NCBI RefSeq assembly: GCF_020091585.1
Contig: NZ_CP083583.1
Location: 496,001-560,000 of the forward strand
DNA: 64,000 nucleotides
Source: Kovacikia minuta CCNUW1
GTDB taxonomy: Bacteria; Cyanobacteriota; Cyanobacteriia; Leptolyngbyales; Leptolyngbyaceae
Direction of reading: 5' to 3'
Position 1 is the stretch's first letter, and every line of letters starts with the position of its first letter. This document shows positions 57,207 through 64,000 of this stretch, in pieces. Both the position numbers and the translations under genes were made by a program. The notes under the pieces were generated by a model, which ran no database searches, was not told where the DNA came from, and saw only the letters and a program-made list of their open reading frames with translations.

Positions 57207-57827
57207 TTAAAAAGTCATCTGCCCCCGATAGCCAGTAACAATACGGCTGCCGTCTTTGAGAATGTGAATTTCTATTTGGTCACTTGCCCAGGTTAGGAGA
57301 TCGCTTAAAGTAGGATTAAAGAGATGCACTCGTTGATTACTGGAAGACACCAAAGAATCAGGACTGTGAATTGCTAGTGATTCGACATAGGGACCATCAA
57401 TTAGGAGATCGAGCTGGTCTAATAAATCTTGAACCCCAGCGGGAGCATAGGGCAATTGCAGTTGCTCTAAAGTAAACCCCGTAAATGACAGGACGTTCAA
57501 TCCCGCTGCTTTGACTCGACGAGCCAGTTCTGCCAGGGCAGGTGCTTGCCAGAACGGTTCTCCGCCAGAAAAGGTTACTCCCTCATTGTTGGGATTGCTC
57601 AAAATCTTCTCGGCTAATGAGTCAATTGAAATGAGTTGGTTGATTTCAAATGACCAGGACGCAGGGTTGAAGCATCCTGGACATTCCCGTAAACATCCCT
57701 GCACCCAAACAACTGCACGGCATCCGGGACCATTCACCTCTGATTCATCCACATAACCCATGATATTGAGATAGCCAGCCGGGATTTCAATCAGTTCCAG
57801 GTAAGGATTGTGTTTTACATGCGACAT
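57207..57827 (-). CDS. Radical SAM activating-type protein (NrdG/PflA-like, 4Fe-4S single cluster)
   Basis: A 206-residue radical SAM protein: GYVDESEVNGPGCRAVVW, cluster motif CLRECPGC (CX3CX2C), GVTFSGGEPFWQAPALAEL, and DLLIDGPYVESLA. This architecture belongs to NrdG-like activators of glycyl-radical enzymes. The ATG at 57827 is preceded by AAGGAGC at good spacing; the frame above it is not conserved. There is no class III ribonucleotide reductase (NrdD) gene within reach, so its target is not known; PflB already has its own activase at 27407. A direct-repeat promoter motif lies about 220 bases upstream. Confidence 0.82.
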   Translation of the reverse strand: MSHVKHNPYLELIEIPAGYLNIMGYVDESEVNGPGCRAVVWVQGCLRECPGCFNPASWSFEINQLISIDSLAEKILSNPNNEGVTFSGGEPFWQAPALAELARRVKAAGLNVLSFTGFTLEQLQLPYAPAGVQDLLDQLDLLIDGPYVESLAIHSPDSLVSSSNQRVHLFNPTLSDLLTWASDQIEIHILKDGSRIVTGYRGQMTF

Positions 57828-58051
57828 ACTACGGCTCCTTTTAGGATGTGAATTTCTGCGGGTAATGAACTGAGATACCCGTGGTTGCCTGAATGCGATC
57901 GCCAAATGCTTCTAAGACATCACCGCTAACCGACTTGAGTGTCGAGCAAAATAGGGCTAGCTGTCAGCATTCGCAACTGTTGACTTAATGATTGTTACCG
58001 CTATTTTGCCCCTACCGTTCAGCAGCTTTTGTTTCTCCCTACAGTAAATCA

Positions 58052-58072
58052 ACAAGTTGAGGAAGTTGTGAG
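58052..58072 (-). promoter_or_regulatory. Direct-repeat promoter motif, copy 7 (before the radical SAM gene)
   Basis: On the minus strand: CTCACAACTTCCTCAACTTG (CAACTTC-CT-CAACTTG), then six bases and TACTGT. It is less well matched in the -10 and has a long leader to 57827. Confidence 0.55.
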
Positions 58073-58194
58073 GGTAGTCCGATTTGGAAAAGGATGGAAA
58101 TAAAAGAGACAATCACGGGATAGTGGATGTTTCCCGCTCTCCCATCCTCTCATCATCTTGCCCCTTAAAGCACTATCACTCGATTGACTAAAAA

Positions 58195-58226
58195 CTCACA
58201 AGTTCCTCAACTTCGTTTCCTATATT
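58195..58226 (+). promoter_or_regulatory. Direct-repeat promoter, copy 6 (before the 58293 gene)
   Basis: CTCACAAGTTCCTCAACTTC, then GTTTCC, then TATATT at 58221-58226, 67 bases before the start codon. It is divergent from copy 7, so the 150-base region between them probably drives two genes. Confidence 0.7.
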
Positions 58227-58292
58227 GAAGATGGTAGGACATCGCGATCGCCTGTCTGGTTACTCTTGCATCTGTAAGTGAGGGGATGAGTT

Positions 58293-58514
58293 ATGCTACG
58301 CCGTGTTCAGTACTCTTTGGATGTCATTCAAGAAGAAGCTCGCCGATTGGTCTGTCAAGGCATTCTTAAGCGGCATCAACCTATTTACATGCTATGCAAA
58401 TACTTTCCAGCACGCGAGTGGGGTTACGTTGAACGTGAACTTGAAAGAAATGATTTTTTATTGAGAGATTCAATTCTGGATTTGCTCGGTTCTGAAGACT
58501 GGTGTGAAGATTAA
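58293..58514 (+). CDS. Hypothetical small protein
   Basis: A 73-residue charged protein with no family I know: SLDVIQEEARRLVCQGILKR, PIYMLCKYFPAREWGYVER and ELERNDFLLRDSILDLLG. No membrane segment. It stands directly behind a direct-repeat promoter, as does the 88-residue gene before pflB, and the pattern (small acidic leader protein) is similar. It is followed after 18 bases by the remains of an ABC ATPase gene, which may once have been in the same transcript. Confidence 0.6.
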   Translation: MLRRVQYSLDVIQEEARRLVCQGILKRHQPIYMLCKYFPAREWGYVERELERNDFLLRDSILDLLGSEDWCED

Positions 58515-58531
58515 TGCACTAGGGGTAAGCG

Positions 58532-59561
58532 ATGTGGAACCATCCCAAAACGATCAAATCCTATCTAGATATTGCCGCTCCATTGGGTGTTAGCTTTCAT
58601 GGGCATCAACTCACTAAGGTTTACCGGATGGGTGAGGTAGAGGTTCACGCATTATATTAACCTGGCAATATTTGATCTAGCATGAGCTGTAGGGTGCTGT
58701 TAGGCATCGCCGTAACGCACCGCTAACCCACGCCTCGGTGCGTTACGCTGTCGCTAACAGCACCCTACGCAATCATGGCGCAATTCCAAAATATGTAGGA
58801 ACAAAAGCTGCCGGGTTAATAGCATGAGCTGTAGGGTGCTGTTAGGCATCGCCGTAACGCACCGCTAACCCACGCCTCGGTGCGTTACGCTGTCGCTAAC
58901 AGCACCCTACGCAATCATGGCGCAATTCCAAAATATGTAGGAACAAAAGCTGCCGGGTTAATAGTCGGTTGATCTGGATTTGTATGATAGTGAATTTGTT
59001 GTCATCCTGGGACCGTCTGGTAGTGGCAAATCAACCTTACTCAACATTCTGGGTGGGCTAGATATTCCAACGAGTGGGCATCTGTTCTTTCACATGTGGG
59101 AGCTGACTCATGCTAATGATGCCGAATTAACCCGTTTTCGGCGAGATTGTGTTGGCTTCATTTTCCAGTTTTATAACCTGATTCCCAGCCTCACCGCACG
59201 AGAAAATGTGGCATTGGTAACGGAGATTACTCACCATCCCATGTGTCCAGAAGAGGCGCTAGAGCGAGTGGGTTTGGGCGATCGTCTGGATCATTTTCCA
59301 GCGCAGATGTCGGGGGGTGAACAACAGCGAGTGGCGATCTCCCGTGCGATCGCGAAGCGTCCAGATGTGTTGCTTTGCGATGAACCTACCGGAGCACTCG
59401 ATTATCAAACTGGAAAGCTGGTGTTAGAGGCGTTAGCACAAGTGAATTCTGAACTGGGTACCACAACCGTTGTGATTCCCCATAATGCTGGAATTGCGGC
59501 AATGGCAGATCGGGTCGTAATGATGCGAAGCGGCGAGATTACTAACCAGAGCATGAAATAG
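58532..59561 (+). pseudogene. LolD-type ABC ATPase interrupted by MITE family B
   Basis: ATPase subunit of a MacB/LolCDE-type exporter. The front of the gene (58607-58654) reads LTKVYRMGEVEVHAL, the usual opening, then runs into a MITE B insertion with a stop. Sequence resumes at about 58964 with [15 protein letters not shown], then Walker [11 protein letters not shown]-loop region [16 protein letters not shown], signature MSGGEQQRV, Walker [10 protein letters not shown] and H-loop IPHN. The piece from 58980 alone has 193 residues and lacks the first strand. The permease partner usually encoded next is absent; an IS630 remnant follows. The gene is dead as it stands. Confidence 0.88.
58657..58961. 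mobile_element. MITE family B, one full unit plus a 142-bp tandem duplication
   Basis: The first unit, 58657-58819 (163 bp), runs from TTAACCTGGCA to TGCCGGGTTAA and has the size of the 12777 copy, in opposite orientation. A second, identical segment from 58822 (GCATGAGCTG) repeats with period 142 through the same right end at 58961. TA flanks both ends (58655-58656, 58962-58963). Confidence 0.85.
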
Positions 59562-59569
59562 TGAACACT

Positions 59570-60118
59570 CTACTGGGCCGTATAAGCAACGTGTTTCTCA
59601 CGAAAAAAGCGACGTACCACATCCGGTTGACGTTGCCGACGACGTAGATGACGACGAACGTTCTCAATCATTTCAACCTTGGTTTTGGCGCGTTTTCGCC
59701 CCACAGCATTCGCCTTAACATCATGATTGAGCAACTCATCGGGGTTGAGATCGGGACTATAAGACGGTAACAGAAACAGGCGAATCCTCTCAGCATGTTG
59801 CTCTAACCAGCGATTAACTTTCGCAAACAGATGCACTGGATGCTTGTCCACAATCAAAAAGACCTTTCGGGGAATCTGACGAATCAAGCGCCGCAGAAAG
59901 TCCAGCATTACATCACCATTGAAGTTTTGCGTGAACAGCTTAAAGTACAACGTTCCATGGTTGGTCAACGTTGAGATGAGATTGCAACGAAACCGCTGCC
60001 CCATGCCGGGAACCACCGGGGTCTGCCCTCGCTTGCCATAGGAGCGTCCAGTTTGGTCATCCGCCCGTAGTCCTATCTCGTCACCCCAATGAATCTCTGC
60101 TCCCTCCTGTTTCGCCAT
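59570..60118 (-). pseudogene. IS630-family transposase, 5'-truncated
   Basis: The catalytic half (182 residues) of an IS630 transposase. First aspartate in HWGDEIGLRADDQTGRSYG, second in FLIVDKHPVHLFAKV, glutamate in SPDLNPDELLN. The helix-turn-helix N-terminal half is missing, and the gene breaks at the GST gene. No end repeats could be placed. IS630 elements duplicate TA, the dinucleotide that flanks MITE B, which is only suggestive. Confidence 0.85.
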
Positions 60119-60140
60119 CCTCAGCGGCTACGTTAATATC

Positions 60141-60800
60141 TCATTCCAACTGGCTGGACGACTTGCCAGTGAAAACCTCCAACTGAGCGTCAAAAGCCCG
60201 TTTGAAGGCTGACCGCGCTTCGCCACGGGTAACATAGGCTAGGAGGTTCGGATAGGCGTCCAGAATGCCCGATCCGCCCAGCCTGCGCAGTACCTGCACC
60301 ATCAGCAGATCGCCAGCACTGAACGCCCCATCAAGCCACACGCCATCACCGAGCCGAGCTGAGAGGTCATCCAGTCGGCTGCGGATGCGATCCTCGACGA
60401 TCGGCAGGCGTTCCTCATGCCAGGGCTTGTCGCGCTCCAAATACATGGAAACTTCGCGTTGAACGATCACAGGCTCCACCGTAGAAAGTGCAGCAAACAT
60501 CCATGCGATCGCGCGTGACCGGGCGTTCGCATCGTTCGGTAGCAGACCCGCATGGCGTTCCGCGATCTGGAACACGATGGCACCCGACTCAAACAAGACA
60601 AGATCGCCTTCTTCATAGGTAGGAATCTGTCCAAAAGGCTGAAGGGCACGATGGGTACTTTCCTTCATTGCACGGAAAGAAACAAGGCGAACGTCATAAG
60701 GCTGGCCCACTTCTTCAAACGCCCAGCGTACGGTCATGTCACGCGCCAGCCCCTGGCCGCGATCGGGCGACTGTTCAAAAGCGGTGATGGTGGGGATCAT
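60141..60800 (-). CDS. Glutathione S-transferase family protein
   Basis: A two-domain GST of about 219 residues from the internal ATG at 60800. The thioredoxin-like domain contains VRWAFEEVGQPYDVRLVSF and FGQIPTYEEGDLVLFESGAIVFQIAER (SNAIL-type ES). The helical domain follows from about residue 88, with DDLSARLGDGVWLDGAFSAGDLLMVQVL near residue 150. The frame is open to 60836. GC-rich compared with the AT-rich genes to its right; likely of proteobacterial type. Substrate unknown. It directly abuts the truncated IS630 fragment. Confidence 0.88.
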   Translation of the reverse strand: MIPTITAFEQSPDRGQGLARDMTVRWAFEEVGQPYDVRLVSFRAMKESTHRALQPFGQIPTYEEGDLVLFESGAIVFQIAERHAGLLPNDANARSRAIAWMFAALSTVEPVIVQREVSMYLERDKPWHEERLPIVEDRIRSRLDDLSARLGDGVWLDGAFSAGDLLMVQVLRRLGGSGILDAYPNLLAYVTRGEARSAFKRAFDAQLEVFTGKSSSQLE

Positions 60801-60914
60801 TGAAAAGACTCCAGGTGATTCCAGGCTCGCCTCCAACCTCTATCCTAGCGCGATGTCTAACGGTGAAGTGGCGGCGGAGATGACCCTGAACTCCGCAGTA
60901 GTATATACCCTGTC

Positions 60915-61118
60915 AGTTTTTATCCGAAAGTTTGTGTCGTTGCTCGTTTAATTGCGTTTCCTGAGAAAGTGGAAGCAACAAAAGCCTTGCTACTGGGATG
61001 AGTTGAACCAACCCGTCAAGAAACCGAGTGGTTTCAATACGATCGGTTGCACAATCAGGCAAACCCAACGGATTTCACCATTGTTAAAGAGTGGGAGCCT
61101 AATGGATTATTTAGATGA
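60915..61118 (+). pseudogene. Antibiotic-biosynthesis-monooxygenase-domain remnant
   Basis: Translation gives VVARLIAFPEKVEATKALLLG, a TGA, then VEPTRQETEWFQYDRLHNQANPTDF and TIVKEWE, the outline of an ABM (heme-degrading/quinol monooxygenase-like) domain. A stop in the middle and a later shift of frame (LMDYLDERFQ) show decay. The long overlapping frame 60952-61299 is its shadow. Confidence 0.65.
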
Positions 61119-61299
61119 ACGATTCCAGAAGAATGCAGAAGGCAAGAGGATGGGGGATTTTCCTCTACCCTCTACCCCTTGCCCTCTGTCTTCTTTGGCT
61201 GGTCAAGTTCTGCTATTTTTTCAGGGCGTGAACCGCCTGACACGGCTAACAGATCCTATTTCACCACCTCCGAAACGCTCAAACCATCAAACGAAATAA

Positions 61300-61541
61300 C
61301 CCCTTGCCCCAACTGCCCCTGCCAGTTTTGTACATGAGGTCAGGGGCAATGCCTCCTGCAATCAGCAAGCCATCATTATGCTGAATCAGAAGCCAAATTT
61401 GCTCAAGCTGGCAGCGCTGCTTCTGAAGCTGCAAAACTTGTACAAAAAGCACACTCTAAATGCAATTGGGTAGAATCGGCAAAGCATTGTTCTGGCTGCT
61501 TTGCCGCTGCTGCAAAAGCCACTCATATCCCCCAGTTCAAC
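61300..61541 (+). other. Possible coding relic (alanine-rich)
   Basis: One plus-strand frame reads AESEAKFAQAGSAASEAAKL, then VQKAHSKCNWVESAKHCSGCF and AAAAKATHIPQFNLL up to a stop at about 61549. It has no start codon after its upstream stop. It may be the end of a lost gene. Confidence 0.3.
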
Positions 61542-62255
61542 CTACTTTGAGTAATGTTCATACAGCACCTCCAGCTTCTGCTTAAATCTTTGTTTGACCG
61601 CTCCTGGTGCCTGGATAATACAATCTTCTCCATAACGCAGCACTTCTCTAAAAAACCAGAATGTGTTTGAAACGCGGCGGACAACGCGGCGGACCGGTGG
61701 ATTGAAATCCCTTAACCACTCATTACTGATATCAGTAGTCTTAGCTTCATAGGCAAATGCTAATCCTTTAAGCAAGTGCATTTCTACCTCTAAATGATCC
61801 AAACCAGGTCGCCACTGCCCCTGTACTGTGGTGAGCGCTGCATCAGGGATGCGATCGAGCCGCAACGTCCAGTTGTGTTGCAATTCGGGTAAGTCCTGGT
61901 TTCCTTCCGTTTCGTCGCACCAGCATTCTAGATATTGCCGTCGCTCATAGGGAGTAATCCGGGCATGGCGGATGGTAAAACTCCAGGGGCGATCGGCGGC
62001 ATCTCGATAGGTCAGTTGAAACGGTTGTTGACAGCGAATGTACTGATCAATTTCCAATCGCCAGGAAGCCAGAGGTGTTTCCAAGGATCGCTCGATCTCA
62101 TTTCTTAAGGGAATTGGCAATTCACTTCGTTCAGTGAGAAGTTGAGCCACAATTTGGGCAGACTCAGGGTGTCCAGCGTCGGTAAGCGCCTGGATGGATT
62201 GATGGAGTGCCCGGATGCGAGTTTCTGACCAATTGTTATTGCGACCAATCAACAA
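61542..62255 (-). CDS. WYL-domain regulator, N-terminally truncated
   Basis: A 237-residue frame from a TTG start. The homologous text begins some 20 codons upstream (NISRLVEAIARRELLIG) after a stop codon, and no helix-turn-helix precedes it. The middle and C-terminal parts carry a WYL-type ligand domain (QPFQLTYRDAADRPWSFTI, RITPYERRQYLECWCD, LRLDRIPDAAL) and a C-terminal WCX-like part (PVRRVVRRVSNTFWFFREVL). It resembles the cyanobacterial CRISPR-linked family sometimes labelled TIGR03985, which I cannot confirm. Divergent from the nucleotidyltransferase-patatin pair across 580 bases that also hold MITE C. WYL proteins often regulate phage-defence operons. Confidence 0.7.
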   Translation of the reverse strand: MLIGRNNNWSETRIRALHQSIQALTDAGHPESAQIVAQLLTERSELPIPLRNEIERSLETPLASWRLEIDQYIRCQQPFQLTYRDAADRPWSFTIRHARITPYERRQYLECWCDETEGNQDLPELQHNWTLRLDRIPDAALTTVQGQWRPGLDHLEVEMHLLKGLAFAYEAKTTDISNEWLRDFNPPVRRVVRRVSNTFWFFREVLRYGEDCIIQAPGAVKQRFKQKLEVLYEHYSK

Positions 62256-62561
62256 TTCTCGACGGGCGATCGCTTCTACCAGTCGGGAAATGTTCGGGCG
62301 ATGCCCAGATCATTCCATGTTCGATAGCGATTTTCGTAAAGATTTAAGTTGGATAGCATTGATCTCGACATACATTCTTGATCAAAATTGCCTTCTGAAA
62401 GTAGTATCAGAATTAAATTTCAAGTTACTTTAAGAGGTACTCTTAATTTTAAGAGTATAGCGGTTCCTCTTGAAATGAGATATATCAAAGTTAGTCAGAT
62501 TAGGATTTTCAGCAGGGCGAGATGCTCAGTAGAAGCAGAAATGCTATATGTGAATATAGTT

Positions 62562-62781
62562 GAATGGCACTGAGATAAGGAAAACGAAATGGGATAAAGC
62601 ATTGTGGTACAAGGGGCTAAGCGGTTACATAACATCCACTAAAGCTGCTTGCCCAGCGACAAAAAGCAGCTATACCTTATCTAGGAGCCCCAGCCTACCG
62701 TTGAGTCAAGCTCAAAAATATTAGAGGGCAAATTTTGAAACCCATGTCTCACAAAGCTTTTAGTTTACGTCAGTGCCATTC
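62562..62781. mobile_element. MITE family C (220 bp)
   Basis: Perfect 12-bp inverted ends, GAATGGCACTGA and TCAGTGCCATTC, flanked by a perfect 10-bp direct repeat GAATATAGTT (62552-62561 and 62782-62791). No coding capacity. A 10-bp target duplication suits an IS4-type mobiliser, which is inference. It lies between the WYL gene and the nucleotidyltransferase gene. Confidence 0.85.
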
Positions 62782-62837
62782 GAATATAGTTAATTTAACT
62801 CGTTGGACTTTAAATCGCTTCTAAGGAGCAAAATATT

Positions 62838-63626
62838 ATGAATAATAACTTCTCATTACAAGTTCCAATAGTTGAGATTAGAAAACAAGGCAAAGATTCT
62901 CTTGAAAAATGCCAATCTGACCTAACAAACTTCTTACAAAAAAAATTTGATGAAACTCTTGAAAATGATCCGATACTTGCTGAGGTGGTTGATAAATTGA
63001 AGAGCTTGTCATCTAAAGGTGTAGTTTTCGGAGGATGGGTACGTGACAAGGTGATAAATTTTCAGAAGTCAAAAAACATTTCATCTCAAGACATTGATAT
63101 TGTTATATGTGACCTAACCCAGAGTGATCTAAAGAAAAATCTTCCTACTTCAACGGTTGCCAATCTTTTTGGTGGTTTTTCTACTCGAACATCAAGCAAT
63201 AAAATTGATGTCTGGCTTTTAGAAAATACTTTCCTGATTAAAAGATTCAATTTCCCTACCACTTTTGAAGGACTGCCAGGTACAACTGTTTTTCGGATTA
63301 ATTCAATTATCTTCAAACCAAAACAACTATGGACTTTTCCCGAAACAATAGAACTTGGATGTATTGATGCTATTAATAATGATGTTATTGACTTTCAAGC
63401 CAGTATAATTCCCTTTCCGCAAATTCAAGTTTCTCGCGCCCTTATTTATTCAGTTAAGCTAAAACTCACTTTAAGTCAGGAGGTTAAAACTTTTATTAAA
63501 AATATTTGCGATTGTCAAAGTAGTATTAGCTTGGTTAAGAAAGGATTGCAGGAAAATTGTCCTGAAAGGTTTTTATCGAATACCATAGAATTGTTTGAAT
63601 TAGTACTTACACAGGGCTCGATATGA
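62838..63626 (+). CDS. Nucleotidyltransferase-fold protein (poly(A) polymerase/CCA-adding head-like)
   Basis: A 262-residue protein of the polymerase-beta superfamily. The diagnostic pair is VVFGGWVRDKVIN near residue 60 and SQDIDIVICD near residue 82, corresponding to the GGxVRD and DxD motifs of tRNA nucleotidyltransferases and poly(A) polymerases. The usual RNA-binding C-terminal parts are not apparent; instead an uncharacterised helical tail follows. Start by AAGGAGCAAAATATT before the ATG. Its stop overlaps the next gene as ATGA, so translation of the two is coupled. It is AT-rich compared with most genes in the window, hinting at recent acquisition. Being tied to a patatin effector, it may make a nucleotide signal or modify RNA; this is a hypothesis. 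Confidence 0.75.
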   Translation: MNNNFSLQVPIVEIRKQGKDSLEKCQSDLTNFLQKKFDETLENDPILAEVVDKLKSLSSKGVVFGGWVRDKVINFQKSKNISSQDIDIVICDLTQSDLKKNLPTSTVANLFGGFSTRTSSNKIDVWLLENTFLIKRFNFPTTFEGLPGTTVFRINSIIFKPKQLWTFPETIELGCIDAINNDVIDFQASIIPFPQIQVSRALIYSVKLKLTLSQEVKTFIKNICDCQSSISLVKKGLQENCPERFLSNTIELFELVLTQGSI

Positions 63627-64000
63627 ACAACGAATCGATCCAACGTACACGCTTCTTCTCAAATTGCTGGGGAGTTTTTGAGGGTGGAGGAGTTCGTGGT
63701 GCTGCCCTTGCAGGCGCTTATCAAGCTGCTACAGAAGCAGGTATTAGATTTAACCGAGTGGCTGGTACATCAGCGGGCTCAATTGTAGCCGCATTAGTTG
63801 CTGCTGGAGGTAAACCAGATTTTATTTCAAACAAGTTAATGAGTAAGGATTTTTTGGAGTTAGTTAAACCGTCTACATTAAAACAAAGTATTTTTGAAAA
63901 CAAAGTTTTATTCTTTCGATTATTACAACCTTTCACTTTTGGGTTGCCTCGGAAATTTGTTGATTTAATTCTTTATTCTGGTTTGTATAGCTCCGAAAAT
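63623..64000 (+). CDS. Patatin-like phospholipase, 5' part (runs off the window)
   Basis: The first 126 codons of a patatin-fold lipase, still open at the window end. The oxyanion-hole motif VFEGGGVRGAALAGA is near residue 18 and the nucleophile elbow VAGTSAGSIVAALVA near residue 48, with the serine of GTSAG. The catalytic Asp would lie beyond the edge. The start overlaps the nucleotidyltransferase stop by four bases (ATGA). Patatins serve as membrane-damaging effectors in several phage-defence systems (for example CapV in CBASS). The coupling to a nucleotidyltransferase makes such a role plausible. I see only its N-terminal part. Confidence 0.85.
   Translation, partial: MNNESIQRTRFFSNCWGVFEGGGVRGAALAGAYQAATEAGIRFNRVAGTSAGSIVAALVAAGGKPDFISNKLMSKDFLELVKPSTLKQSIFENKVLFFRLLQPFTFGLPRKFVDLILYSGLYSSEN

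Noticed and set aside
57207-57827. Naming the radical SAM protein nrdG
   Set aside because: No nrdD in the window and similar architecture also fits other activases.
59570-60118. Naming the IS630 fragment as the mobiliser of MITE B
   Set aside because: TA target use is shared, but no end sequences of the IS630 copy could be found to compare with TTAACCYGGCA.
60952-61299. Frame of 115 codons as a gene
   Set aside because: It is an out-of-frame reading of an ABM-domain relic with low-complexity proline-serine sequence at the end.
62838-63626. Calling the nucleotidyltransferase a canonical CBASS CD-NTase
   Set aside because: Its motifs are GGxVRD and DID, as in poly(A) polymerase/CCA enzymes; the GS...DxD pattern of CD-NTases is not visible, so a CBASS label would be too strong.
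1-64000. tRNA, rRNA, riboswitch and other structured RNA genes
   Set aside because: None could be recognised by eye; a covariance search would be needed to exclude them.

Overview
The window is cyanobacterial. The HIP1 octamer GCGATCGC is scattered throughout, and there are genes for a photosystem II D1 protein, chlorophyll cyclases and a heme oxygenase. The dense gagtggg-type intergenic repeats and small palindromic elements suggest a filamentous Leptolyngbya/Oscillatoria-like lineage, which is inference.

Layout. 0-4 kb: phosphate uptake operon (SphX/PstS-like binding protein, pstC, pstA, frameshifted pstB). 4-12 kb: small accessory genes and a very large hybrid histidine kinase read in three pieces. 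13-17.7 kb: a CRISPR array of 64 repeats with no cas genes beside it. 18-19.6 kb: gene wreckage (methyltransferase and Crp fragments joined by a deletion). 19.6-34.5 kb: fermentation block with pflB, pflA, adhE (split), an ADP-forming acyl-CoA synthetase fused to an acetyltransferase, and two sensor kinases, one carrying an ethylene-receptor-type membrane domain. 34.5-36 kb: transposase remnants. 36-46 kb: low-oxygen photosynthesis block with desC, hemN, a BchE-type radical SAM cyclase ending in a receiver domain, ho2, acsF, an NPD-family oxidoreductase, an ArsR-type regulator and a D1-prime psbA. 46-53.7 kb: Nudix-like protein, DsbA-like protein, RND efflux pump and its adaptor. 53.8-57.8 kb: rhodanese, SCP-2, DUF3122, a second ArsR and a sulfide:quinone oxidoreductase. 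58-62 kb: decayed genes and mobile elements. 62.8-64 kb: an AT-rich pair, a nucleotidyltransferase overlapping a patatin phospholipase, cut by the window end.

Two candidate regulons tie the blocks together. A 16-bp palindrome, ATAACT-N4-AGTKAT, lies upstream of ho2, acsF, the NPD gene, arsR, psbA and the sulfide:quinone oxidoreductase. A direct repeat, CAARTTC-N2-CAARTTC, sits at a fixed distance from a -10 box before the pentapeptide gene, pflB, pflA and other genes. Together they suggest a cell that switches to fermentation, oxygen-independent tetrapyrrole synthesis, a microaerobic D1 and sulfide oxidation when oxygen falls.

Three small non-autonomous element families can be delimited by their inverted ends and flanking duplications. 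Several genes are broken by what look like single extra bases, often in homopolymers; this pattern suggests sequence error at least as much as gene decay.
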